From assembly GCF_030411955.1 (NCBI RefSeq), contig NZ_JASNRA010000012.1, forward strand, positions 53,286 through 117,285: 64,000 bases of DNA. The letters are read 5' to 3'. How positions within the stretch are numbered: position 1 is the first letter of the stretch; each line of letters begins with the position of its first letter. Below the pieces are notes generated by a model. That model was not told where the DNA came from. It did no database searches and worked only from the letters and a program-made list of their open reading frames with translations. The stretch comes from Massilia sp. YIM B02443. GTDB lineage: Bacteria > Pseudomonadota > Gammaproteobacteria > Burkholderiales > Burkholderiaceae_D. Shown in pieces: positions 18,736-27,208 of this stretch. The translations under genes were made by a program, and so were the position numbers.

Positions 18736-18984
18736 GCTGTGAACCTTCTACAGGGGGTTAGTGTGACGGCGAGGATGCCGCGCCGGCCGATTGTGGCGCA
18801 GGCCCGGCCAACGGGCAAGCAGCAACCGATGCATACGTCACGCTGACGGTACGTGCTGATGCGAAGCGCAGAAAATGCTATCGTTTGTATGCAGGGGCTG
18901 GTAACCAATCGTCGCGGGACGATGCACGCCTGCCTTGCAGCGCTTTGCGCATCCCGACCGTTCACTCACAGACGACCCGCTCCC

Positions 18985-19860
18985 ATGCCCATGCAAGCCG
19001 CCATCGACTACCTTGTCCACCTGTCCATCAGCCGGCGCGTAGTGCGGCCGCTCGTCATCGTCGCGATGCTGCCGCTTGCCGTGCTGGCCGGCTGTTCCAA
19101 GCCCCACGAGGTAGCGGGACCGGGCGAAAAACCGGCCGTGCAGGAGGGCGCCGCGCCACGCCAGCTGGCCTACGAGCATACGGTCGGCTTCGATGCGGAA
19201 CCGGAGCGCCTGCCCGCGATCCACGCCACCGGCCTGGCCGCCTGCCGCGAGGCCGGCGCCGCCGCCTGCACCTTGCTCGAGTCGCGCATCGACAGCGAAC
19301 CGAAGGCCGAGGCGGTGCTGACATTCCGTGCCCGGCCGCAGGTGATCCCGCGCCTGGTGGCGGCGATGGGCAACCAGGCCGAGCTCGCGCACCAATCCAC
19401 CAGGGCCGAAGATCTGTCGGGGCCGATCGCGGATACGGGGCGGCGCCTGACCATGCTGCAGAACTACCGCGACCGGCTGGAAGACATGCGCAACAGGGCC
19501 GGCAACGACATCGACGCCCTGATCAAGGTGAATCAGGAACTGGCCGAAGTCCAGTCGCGGCTGGAGGAGGCCGACGGCATGCGCGCGGAGCTGGCGCAGC
19601 GGGTCGAGACCGAGCTCCTGAACGTGACGATCAGCGCCGAGCGCCACCGCCCGTTCTGGAAGCCGATCGGCCTGGCGCTGCGCGACTTCAGCGGCAACCT
19701 GGCCGAAGGCATTGCCTACGCCATCATGACGCTGCCTTACCTGTTGCCGTGGATTGTCATGATCGCGTTCGCCATCTGGGCGGTGCGGCGCTTGTGGCGT
19801 GCGGTGCGCCGCCGCGCGGCGGCGCGCCAGGCGCAACGTGCGACGGAGCAGGCTGGGTGA
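18985..19860 (+). CDS. DUF4349 family lipoprotein with C-terminal transmembrane helix
   Basis: The 291-residue product has an N-terminal hydrophobic segment ending in a lipobox-like LAVLAGC near residue 37, a DUF4349 domain with a central coiled coil (NYRDRLEDM to EEADGMRAELAQRVETE), and a C-terminal membrane helix followed by a very basic tail. DUF4349 proteins are envelope proteins of unknown function. The start is uncertain: ATG 18985, ATG 18991 and upstream GTG 18853 are in frame and none has a clear ribosome-binding site. I chose 18985 because it leaves a sensible signal region. Confidence 0.75.
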   Translation: MPMQAAIDYLVHLSISRRVVRPLVIVAMLPLAVLAGCSKPHEVAGPGEKPAVQEGAAPRQLAYEHTVGFDAEPERLPAIHATGLAACREAGAAACTLLESRIDSEPKAEAVLTFRARPQVIPRLVAAMGNQAELAHQSTRAEDLSGPIADTGRRLTMLQNYRDRLEDMRNRAGNDIDALIKVNQELAEVQSRLEEADGMRAELAQRVETELLNVTISAERHRPFWKPIGLALRDFSGNLAEGIAYAIMTLPYLLPWIVMIAFAIWAVRRLWRAVRRRAAARQAQRATEQAG

Positions 19861-20109
19861 GGGCGTTGTCGTGCTGGAGCACTGTACGAGCAAGTCCTGG
19901 CGGCGCAAACCGTCGACGGCCCCGCCTATCACGAGCGCAGACACGATCCGATGGCGGGCCTGAACCTGCTGCGCGCCTACCTGGAACTGGGCCGGATCGA
20001 GGAGGGCGAAGCGCTGCTGGCGCGCATGCACGCGCTGGGCAACCCGACCATCAGGCAGCATCTCGATCAGTTCGCGCACGCCTTCGGGCGCCAGCGGGCC
20101 GGCGCCTGA
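19861..20109 (+). pseudogene. C-terminal remnant of a TPR-like protein
   Basis: Directly after the DUF4349 stop, in the same frame, 82 codons with normal GC3 bias encode a helical sequence with ALYEQVLAAQ, LNLLRAYLELGRIEEGEALL and a C-terminal RQHLDQFAHAF. This looks like the last repeats of a tetratricopeptide protein. There is no credible start (first ATG is internal at 19951) and no ribosome-binding site, so I read it as the truncated 3' end of a lost gene. A readthrough extension of the DUF4349 protein is less likely. Confidence 0.5.
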
Positions 20110-20137
20110 GCGGGCGCGTCTCGCCACCGCAAGCGCG

Positions 20138-21322
20138 CTAGCCGAGCGCGACGCGCAGCTGCTGCAGCAGGTAGTCGACGTCGGCGGCGCCGGTATAGCG
20201 CCCGAGCGTGATGCGCAGCGCGCTGCGCGCCAGCGCGTCGTCCAGCCCGAGCGCGCGCAGCACGTACGACGGCGCGCTGCTGGCCGAATTGCAGGCCGAG
20301 CCGGCGGAGACGGCAATGTCGGGCAGCCGGTCGGCCAGCGCAGCGGCGCCGCCGCCGGCGAAACTGACGTTCAGGTTGTGCGGGATGCGCTGCTCCAGGT
20401 GTCCGTTGAAGCGCACCCCGGGCAGGGCTTCGATGCCGGCGCGCAGGCGCTCTTGCAGCAGCGCGATGCGCGCCGTCTCGCCCGCCATCTCGCGCTGCGC
20501 CAGCGCGCACGCTTCGCCCATGCCGACGATCTGGTGGCTGGCGAGCGTGCCCGAGCGCAGGCCGTTCTCGTGGCCGCCGCCGTCCATCTGCGCCTCCAGC
20601 GCCACGCCGCTCCTCACGTACAAGGCGCCGATGCCTTTCGGTCCATACAGCTTGTGCGCGCTGAGCGACAGCAAGTCGGCCCCGAGCTGGTCGACGTCGA
20701 TCGCCAGCTTGCCGCCGGCCTGCGCCGCATCGACGTGCAGCAGCACGCCGCGCGCGCGGCAGATGCGGCCCAGGGCCGCGATCGGCTGGATCACGCCGAT
20801 CTCGTTATTCACCATCATGACCGAAGCCAGGATGGTGTCGGGCCGCAGCGCCGCCTCGAAGGCGGCCGGGTCGAGCAGGCCGTCGGCTTGCGGCGCCAGG
20901 CAGGTGACTTCGAACCCTTCGGTTTCGAGCCGGCGCATGGTGTCCAGCACGGCCTTGTGCTCGGTGCTCATCGTGATCAGGTGCCGGCCCCTGGCCCGGT
21001 TGGCGTGGGCGGCGCCCTTCAGCGCCAGGTTGTTCGATTCGGTGGCGCCCGAGGTCCAGACGATGTCGGCGGCCGGTGCACCAATCAGCGCCGCGACCTG
21101 CCTGCGCGCGTGGGCCACGGCCAGCGCGGCGTCCTGGCCGAAGGCGTGCGAGGTGCTGGCCGGGTTGCCGAACTTCTCGGTCATGAATTCCAGCATGGCG
21201 CGTGCGACGCGCGGATCGACCGGCGTGGTGGCGGCGTAATCGAGGTAGATCGGCAGGGCAGGGGTGGTGTCCGGGCATCGACAGGATGCGGCGGGGCGGC
21301 TGGGCGTGAGGGTGTCGGTCAT
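20138..21322 (-). CDS. Cysteine desulfurase, NifS/IscS class
   Basis: The 394-residue PLP enzyme converts cysteine to alanine and passes the persulfide sulfur to acceptors for Fe-S clusters or thio-cofactors. Visible are YLDYAATTP at residues 26-34, the SGATESNN motif, His122 in TEHKAV, the PLP lysine Lys224 in [10 protein letters not shown] and the active-site Cys344 in SAGSACNS. The N-terminal 24 residues are extra relative to IscS. No iscU, iscR or sufE lies nearby, so this is a stand-alone desulfurase. ATG 21322 has GGAG upstream. It is divergent from the sugar porter. Confidence 0.92.
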   Translation of the reverse strand: MTDTLTPSRPAASCRCPDTTPALPIYLDYAATTPVDPRVARAMLEFMTEKFGNPASTSHAFGQDAALAVAHARRQVAALIGAPAADIVWTSGATESNNLALKGAAHANRARGRHLITMSTEHKAVLDTMRRLETEGFEVTCLAPQADGLLDPAAFEAALRPDTILASVMMVNNEIGVIQPIAALGRICRARGVLLHVDAAQAGGKLAIDVDQLGADLLSLSAHKLYGPKGIGALYVRSGVALEAQMDGGGHENGLRSGTLASHQIVGMGEACALAQREMAGETARIALLQERLRAGIEALPGVRFNGHLEQRIPHNLNVSFAGGGAAALADRLPDIAVSAGSACNSASSAPSYVLRALGLDDALARSALRITLGRYTGAADVDYLLQQLRVALG

Positions 21323-21472
21323 GGCGCGTCGGTCTCCATGGGCAAAAACCCACCTTAACCGCGTTCGCCACGAAACTGAACGACCAATATCGCACATCCA
21401 TATCCGTTTTGTATGGACGCGCCGCGCAACGAGCGCTCCCGATTACTAAACATGTCGGTTTTGGCAACCCAT

Positions 21473-21500
21473 CTGGTACGCATCTGGTATTCGTCTGGTA
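21473..21500. promoter_or_regulatory. Three CTGGTA direct repeats, 11-bp period, upstream of the sugar porter
   Basis: CTGGTA occurs at 21473, 21484 and 21495, each 11 bp apart, about 60-85 bp before the porter start. CTGGT half-sites occur in operators of GntR/HutC-type regulators that control amino-sugar genes, but those are usually inverted rather than direct. A regulator gene is not present in the window. I infer an operator for the porter and GH20 genes. Confidence 0.45.
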
Positions 21501-21558
21501 CATTACCCGATCGCATCAATTGCCGGCAAACACCCATCCAGCGCTCCGAAGGCACGCC

Positions 21559-23454
21559 ATGTCACACCATCACAAGCAACGCATGCACCTGCTGTTCCTC
21601 ACCGCCATCTGCGGCCTCGGCGGCCTGCTGTACGGGATCGACATCGGCATCATCGACCCCGCCTTGCCCTACCTGCACCGCGCCACCAGCCTGACCGAGG
21701 GCCAGCTGTCGCTGGTGGTGGCGGCCGTGATGGGCGGCTCGATCCTGGGCTCGGTGGTGGCCGGCATGCTGGCCGACTGGCTCGGGCGGCGCCCGATGAT
21801 GGTGGTCAGCGCGCTGCTGTTCGTCGGCAGCGTCACCCTGATCTACCTGTCGCAGTCGTTCGTGCCGCTGCTGCTGGGGCGCCTGCTGCAGGGCCTGAGC
21901 GGCGGCGTGATCGCGGTGGTGGTGCCGCTGTACCTGGCCGAGTGCCTGCCGGCCAGCCAGCGCGGACGCGGGCTGGCGCTGTTCCAGTTCGCGCTCACCG
22001 CCGGCATCGTGATCGCCGCCTTCATCGGCCACCATTACCTGAGCAACGCCGAGCTGGCGATCCAGGCCGCCGGCAGCGACGCCGTCGCGGTCGCGCGTGC
22101 CGCGGACACGGCCTGGCGCAGCATGTTCCTGGCGGTGCTGTACCCGGGCGCGCTGTTCCTGCTCGGTTGTTTCTTCGTGAGCGAATCGCCGCGCTGGCTG
22201 ATGCTGCGCGGACGTTCGGACCAGGCGCGCGCGGTGCTGGCGCGCCTGCGCCCGCAGGAGCAGTGCGAGCGCGAAGTGGCCGAGATCGGCGCCGCGCTGG
22301 CCGAGGAACAGTCGCGTCCCAAACTTAGCCGCGGCGCGGCGCTGGCCGAGATGCTGACCGAGCGCCGCTACGTGCTGCCGTTCGTGCTGGCCTGCGTGAT
22401 CCTGGGCTGCAACCAGGCCACCGGCATCAACTCGATCCTGCAGTTCATGTCGACCATCCTGCAGCACGCCGGCCTCGATCCGGTGAGCGCGGCCGGCTAC
22501 GGCACCGCGATCAAGGTCCTGAACATGGTGATGACGGTGTTCGCCATCATGCTGGTCGAGCGCAAGGGCCGGGTGTTCCTGCTCAAGATCGGCACCGCCG
22601 GCATCATGGTGTCGCTGTGCCTGCTGGCGCTGCTGTTCCACCGCTTCGAATCGCAGCGCGTCGACGTGCGCGCCGAGGTGGCGGCGCAGGTAGCAGACAA
22701 TGCGCTCGACCTGAACCTGGCCGACGCCCGCTTCGTGCAGCCGGGCGCGGGTCCGGTGCAGCTGACGGTGCTGTACCAGTACGGCGACAAGCAGCAGGTG
22801 GCCGAGGCGTATACGCCGACGCTTGACGCGCAGGCGGTGCTGGCGCGCGAGCAGGCGCTGGTGGCGACGCTGCCCGAGGACCAGCGCGCGCTGCTGGCAC
22901 AGGCGCGCGCCGCCTGGAGCGGCCGCGCCGATGCTGCCGCTGCCGACGCCGCCCAGCAGATGATCGCCGGCTTGCCGGCGCAGGCGCGCGAAACGCTCGA
23001 TGCCGCGCGCCGGGTCCACGTGGCGCAGCGCATCGACATCAGCGCCGCCGACGTCGCCAACGGCGCGCCGCTCGAGATCGTGCGCGCCAGCCTGGGGCCG
23101 ATCCCCGACAAGGGCAGCGGGCTGCTGGCGGCGCTGGCCATCGCCGGCTTCATCGCCGCCTATTCGGTGGGGCCGGGCGTGTGCGTCTGGCTGGCCCTGT
23201 CCGAGCTGATGCCGACCCGGATCCGTTCGGTCGGCATGGGCGTGGCGCTGCTGATCAACCAGGGCACCGGCACCCTGATCGCCGGCGCCTTCCTGCCGAT
23301 CGTGGGCAACTACGGCTTCCACATGATGTTCCTGTTCTGGACCGCCTGCACCGCCGTGTACTTCATCACCGCGACCTTCTTCCTGCCGGAGACCAAGGGC
23401 AAGTCGCTGGAAGAGATCGAGCGGTTGTTCGCCAGCCCCAGGGCGGCCAAGTGA
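21559..23454 (+). CDS. Sugar porter family MFS transporter with a large insertion
   Basis: The 631-residue inner-membrane transporter is about 150 residues longer than a standard sugar porter. Family motifs are clear: DIGIIDPALPYL in helix 1, DWLGRRPMM (loop 2-3), PLYLAECLPASQRGRG (PESPR/PETK-type signature), SESPRWLM, NQATGINSIL, and the terminal LPETKGKSLEEIE. Residues of about 362-517, between late transmembrane helices, are a hydrophilic Ala/Gln/Asp-rich insertion that should lie outside the membrane core. ATG 21559 is the first start that gives a normal N-terminus. The following GH20 gene suggests import of N-acetylglucosamine or a chitin oligosaccharide. Confidence 0.9.
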   Translation: MSHHHKQRMHLLFLTAICGLGGLLYGIDIGIIDPALPYLHRATSLTEGQLSLVVAAVMGGSILGSVVAGMLADWLGRRPMMVVSALLFVGSVTLIYLSQSFVPLLLGRLLQGLSGGVIAVVVPLYLAECLPASQRGRGLALFQFALTAGIVIAAFIGHHYLSNAELAIQAAGSDAVAVARAADTAWRSMFLAVLYPGALFLLGCFFVSESPRWLMLRGRSDQARAVLARLRPQEQCEREVAEIGAALAEEQSRPKLSRGAALAEMLTERRYVLPFVLACVILGCNQATGINSILQFMSTILQHAGLDPVSAAGYGTAIKVLNMVMTVFAIMLVERKGRVFLLKIGTAGIMVSLCLLALLFHRFESQRVDVRAEVAAQVADNALDLNLADARFVQPGAGPVQLTVLYQYGDKQQVAEAYTPTLDAQAVLAREQALVATLPEDQRALLAQARAAWSGRADAAAADAAQQMIAGLPAQARETLDAARRVHVAQRIDISAADVANGAPLEIVRASLGPIPDKGSGLLAALAIAGFIAAYSVGPGVCVWLALSELMPTRIRSVGMGVALLINQGTGTLIAGAFLPIVGNYGFHMMFLFWTACTAVYFITATFFLPETKGKSLEEIERLFASPRAAK

Positions 23455-23537
23455 CACAATATCCGGGCGCATGACGCGCCCGGACAACCCGACGCGACGG
23501 CGCCGCGCGTTCGCGTAGAGCAGACCTGGAGAGAGAT

Positions 23538-26120
23538 GTGGGAACAACCAAGATGACGACTGGCCGCAGCGCGGTGGCATCCACCGTGCTGGCGGCGCTG
23601 ATGATGCTGGCGGCGCCGGTCGCGCTGGCCGAAAACCAGGCGCCGGTTGCCGCCGCTACCGCCGACGGCGCCGCCAACGGCGCCCGGCTGCAGCTGCGCT
23701 GGGAACTGCAGCGCAGGCCGGCGAACGACCAGCTGGTGCAGGGCGGCACGCCGGCGCGCTTCATCCTGACCAACGGAGATGGCAAGGCGCTGCCCGCCGC
23801 CGGCTGGTCGCTGTACTTCACCGGCATCGACCGCATGCCGGCCGGCGTGCAATCGAACGGCCTGGCGCTGGAGCAGGTCGCGGGCGGCTTCTTCCGCCTG
23901 CGTCCGACCCCGGCCTTTCAGGGGCTGGCGCCGGGACAGGCGGTGGAATTCGCCTACCGTCACGTCGACTCGGTATTCATGCCGTCACGCTCGCCGACCG
24001 GTCCGTATCTGGTGTACGACGCGGCGCCGGATGCCGGCGTGCCGCTGCAGTACGCGGTGACGCCGCTCACCGAGCCGGCCCAGCGCAAGGTCGGCAGCCC
24101 GCATTCGGCGGTGTCGCCGGAAGACACCTACTGGCGCAACGCGCGCGCCGAGCTGCTGCCTGCGGCCAGCGTGCCGCCAGTGCTGCCGACGCCATTGCAG
24201 CTGCAGCCAGGCGCCGGTCGTTTGACCCTGAGCGGGCGCCCGGTGATCAGCGCATCGAACGCGCTGGCCAACGAGAGCGCGCTGGCGCGCTCGCTGATGA
24301 CTGCCAACCTGCCGGCCAGCCTGGCGGCCAGCGGCGGCCCGCAGCTGCGCCTGCGCGTTGGTTCCGTCGAGGGCCAGGCGTCGCCCGAAGCCTATCGCCT
24401 GGCGATCAGCGCGGCGGGCGGCATCGACATCGTCGGCAACAGCGCCGCCGGCGTGGCCCACGGCCTGCAGACGCTGCGCGACCTGATGCCGCTGCCGGGC
24501 GCCGCCACGCTCGACTTGCCGGAGCTGACGATCGTCGACGCGCCGCGCTTCGGCTACCGCGGCTTCATGCTCGACGTGGCGCGCAACTTCCATGGCAAGG
24601 AAACTGTGTTCAAGTGGATCGACCTGATGGCGCGCTTCAAGCTGAACAAATTCCACTTCCACCTGACCGACGACGAAGGCTGGCGCATCGAGATCGGCGG
24701 CCTGCCCGAGCTGACCACGGTCGGCGCCGTGCGCGGCCATAGCGCCAAGCCGGGCGTGCGCCTCGATCCGGCCTACGGCTCCGGCCCCGATCCGCGCGAC
24801 CCGCGCGGCACCGGCCACTATACGCGCGCCGACTACCAGGAGATCGTGCGCTACGCCGCCGCGCGCCACATCGAGGTGATCCCAGAGATCGAGATGCCCG
24901 GCCATGCGCGCGCCGCGGTGCAGGCGATGCAGGCGCGCTACCAGCGCCTGAAGGCGGCCGGCAAGCCGGATGCCGCGCGCTACCTGCTCAACGACTTCGA
25001 CGACAAGTCGGTGTACGTGTCGGCCCAGCTGTTCAACGACAACGTGATCAACCCGGGGCTGGAATCGAGCTACACCTTCATCGACCACGTGGTGAAGGAG
25101 ATGGCGGCGCTGCACCGCGAGGCCGGCGTGCCGCTCAAGACCATCCACATGGGTGGCGACGAACTGGCCAACGGGGCCTGGGAGAAGTCGCCCGCCAGCC
25201 ACGCGATGATGCGCAAGCACGGCCTGGAGAGCAGCGCCGACCTGTGGGATTATTTCTATGACCGGGTCGACGCCATCGTGCGCAAGCATGGATTGAGCAC
25301 CGCGGGCTGGGAAGAGCTGGCCGCGCGCAAGACCCAGCTGGACGGCAAATCGAAGCTGATCCCGAATCCGCGCTTCACCCGCAACGGCTTCACCGCCTAC
25401 GTCTGGAACAACACGGTCGGCCTCGAAGACCTGGCCTACCGCCTGGCCAACGCCGGCTACGACATCGTGCTTACGCCGGTGACGCGCATGTACTTCGACA
25501 TGGCGCGCAACGCCAACCCCGAGGAGCACGGCGTCAACTGGGGCGCCTACGTCGACCTGGACACGGTGTACGACTTCATCCCGTTCGACATCATGAAGGA
25601 TTCTCCCGAGTCGGCGCGCGCCGGCAAGGACCGCCTGACCGACTACGGCAAGCGCCGCGTGCGCGGCATCCAGGCCAACCTGTTCTCGGAAACCGTGCGC
25701 GATCCGGCGCGCCTCGACTACCTGGTGATGCCGCGCCTGGCGGCGCTGGCCGAGCGGGCGTGGGCGGCCGATCCGGCGTGGGCCAGCGCGCCGGACCCGG
25801 TCAAGGGCCAGGTGTTGCAGCGCCAGGCGTGGACGGGCTTCGTCAATGCGCTGGGCCAGCGCGTGCTGCCGCGCCTCGACCTGGATGGTTCGAACGTGGC
25901 CTATCGCATCGCACCGCCGGGACTGGTGCTGGACGGGGGCAGGGTGCTGGCCAACCATGTGCTGCCGGGGATGGTGCTGCGCTATACCAGCGACGGCAGC
26001 GATCCGACGGCCGCGAGCAAACGGGTAGATGGTCCGATCGTGGAGCGTGGCACGATCCGCGTGGCGGCGTTCGACCGTAACGGCAGGCGCGGGGCGGTCG
26101 CAACGATCGCGTCGAACTGA
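23538..26120 (+). CDS. Beta-N-acetylhexosaminidase (GH20, chitobiase type)
   Basis: This exported enzyme of up to 860 residues removes terminal N-acetylhexosamine from chitobiose and related glycans. After a signal peptide (core VLAALMMLAAPVALA) come a CHB_HEX-type carbohydrate-binding domain (about residues 50-200), the GH20b domain, the catalytic TIM barrel with the HMGGDE motif and the catalytic pair Asp541-Glu542, and a C-terminal CHB_HEX_C beta-domain. GTG 23538 has GGAGAGA just upstream; ATG 23553 is an alternative start with GGGAA before it, and I cannot decide. It lies 83 bp after the sugar porter and probably shares its transcript. A good hairpin terminator follows the stop. Confidence 0.93.
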   Translation: MGTTKMTTGRSAVASTVLAALMMLAAPVALAENQAPVAAATADGAANGARLQLRWELQRRPANDQLVQGGTPARFILTNGDGKALPAAGWSLYFTGIDRMPAGVQSNGLALEQVAGGFFRLRPTPAFQGLAPGQAVEFAYRHVDSVFMPSRSPTGPYLVYDAAPDAGVPLQYAVTPLTEPAQRKVGSPHSAVSPEDTYWRNARAELLPAASVPPVLPTPLQLQPGAGRLTLSGRPVISASNALANESALARSLMTANLPASLAASGGPQLRLRVGSVEGQASPEAYRLAISAAGGIDIVGNSAAGVAHGLQTLRDLMPLPGAATLDLPELTIVDAPRFGYRGFMLDVARNFHGKETVFKWIDLMARFKLNKFHFHLTDDEGWRIEIGGLPELTTVGAVRGHSAKPGVRLDPAYGSGPDPRDPRGTGHYTRADYQEIVRYAAARHIEVIPEIEMPGHARAAVQAMQARYQRLKAAGKPDAARYLLNDFDDKSVYVSAQLFNDNVINPGLESSYTFIDHVVKEMAALHREAGVPLKTIHMGGDELANGAWEKSPASHAMMRKHGLESSADLWDYFYDRVDAIVRKHGLSTAGWEELAARKTQLDGKSKLIPNPRFTRNGFTAYVWNNTVGLEDLAYRLANAGYDIVLTPVTRMYFDMARNANPEEHGVNWGAYVDLDTVYDFIPFDIMKDSPESARAGKDRLTDYGKRRVRGIQANLFSETVRDPARLDYLVMPRLAALAERAWAADPAWASAPDPVKGQVLQRQAWTGFVNALGQRVLPRLDLDGSNVAYRIAPPGLVLDGGRVLANHVLPGMVLRYTSDGSDPTAASKRVDGPIVERGTIRVAAFDRNGRRGAVATIASN

Positions 26121-26128
26121 CGGTGGAT

Positions 26129-26151
26129 GCGTGCCCGCATGTCGGGCGCGC
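26129..26151 (+). terminator. Hairpin after the GH20 gene
   Basis: A 9-bp stem (GCGTGCCCG paired with CGGGCGCGC, one G-T pair) encloses the loop CATGT and is followed by TTT. It starts eight bases after the GH20 stop, so it is a likely intrinsic terminator with a short U-tract. Confidence 0.55.
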
Positions 26152-26341
26152 TTTGAAGCCACACGATGGGCATCCGCGCCCTCCAGAAAAGTAACTAACC
26201 AACAGAGATGCCAGGCCAACCTGAATTGGCACACGCTACGGGCCACGACGGCGACAGCGAGACATCATCGTGGCATCCAGGAAGAGCGCTTACCTGGAGC
26301 GGCGTGAGAATGCGCGGATTTTCGTGCAGCAAACGACCGTA

Positions 26342-27100
26342 TTACAGCGGCCGCACCCAGATATTCCGGAAGCTCACCGCATCTCCATGGTCCTGCAGCC
26401 TGATCGGCGCAGGCCCGTGCTTGCGGTACGCCGGTTTGCCGGCATGCAGCGACTCTCCCCGCAGCGCCACGTGGTTCTGCACCAGCACGCCGTTGTGCAG
26501 CGCCGTCACATGGGCGGGCGACAGCAGCGCGCCGTCGTCGCCGAAGCGTGGCGCGGTCCAGATCACGTCGTAGGTCTGCCATTCGCCGGCTGCGGCGCAG
26601 GCGTTCACCAGCGGCGCGTACTGCTTGTAGATGCTGGCCGCCTGGCCGTTCACGTAGGTCTGGTTGTCGCCGCAGTCGAGGATCTGGAGCTCGTAGCCGT
26701 TGCCGGTGCCGGTCGACAGGAACAGGCCGCTGTTGCCGCGCCCCTGGCCGCTGCCGGTCAGCCTGGCCGGCAGGCGCCACTCGAGATGGAGTTGGTAGTC
26801 GGTGAACGTGCGCCGGGTCTGGATGTCGCCGCTGCCGCCACGCACGGTAAGCGCGCCGTCGGCCACGATCCAGCCGGCGGCTTTTGTTGGCGCTGCCGCC
26901 GAGACCCACTCGCGCGCGTCCTTGCCGTCGAACAGCACCAGCGCGTCCGACGGCGCGCGGCTCGTCGAACCCGGAACCACGCGTGCCGGCTCCGGCGTCC
27001 ACACTTCCGTGCCTTTCGGATCCGGCGTGCCGCCGTCCTGCGCCGCTGCCGGCAGCGCGATCGACAATCCCACCATCACTACCCCCAGTTTCGACAGCAT
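26342..27100 (-). CDS. Secreted DUF1080 (3-keto-disaccharide hydrolase fold) protein
   Basis: The 252-residue protein has a signal peptide ending PAAAQ near residue 21 and a concanavalin-like DUF1080 domain: ALVLFDGKDAREWVS, the YQLHLEWRLP strand, RGNSGLFLS, YELQILD and a C-terminal HGPAPIRLQDHGDAVSFRNIWVRPL. This family includes 3-keto-glycoside hydrolases and many secreted sugar-binding proteins. ATG 27100 has AGAGGG six bases upstream. The 220 bases between it and GH20 hold the terminator and nothing else I can name. It is divergent from the oxidoreductase gene. Confidence 0.85.
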   Translation of the reverse strand: MLSKLGVVMVGLSIALPAAAQDGGTPDPKGTEVWTPEPARVVPGSTSRAPSDALVLFDGKDAREWVSAAAPTKAAGWIVADGALTVRGGSGDIQTRRTFTDYQLHLEWRLPARLTGSGQGRGNSGLFLSTGTGNGYELQILDCGDNQTYVNGQAASIYKQYAPLVNACAAAGEWQTYDVIWTAPRFGDDGALLSPAHVTALHNGVLVQNHVALRGESLHAGKPAYRKHGPAPIRLQDHGDAVSFRNIWVRPL

Positions 27101-27208
27101 CGTATGCCCTCTGAATGACGTGGCGACGAGCATAACATGCAGGGCGCCGGATGTAGAATGGTCGTGCCTGTCGGATCATGGCGTTCAATCCTGCATGGGA
27201 GAACTGTG

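Noticed and set aside
21562..23580. Long minus-strand frame opposite the sugar porter
   Set aside because: It is His/Gln/Arg-rich antisense sequence to a well-defined transporter.
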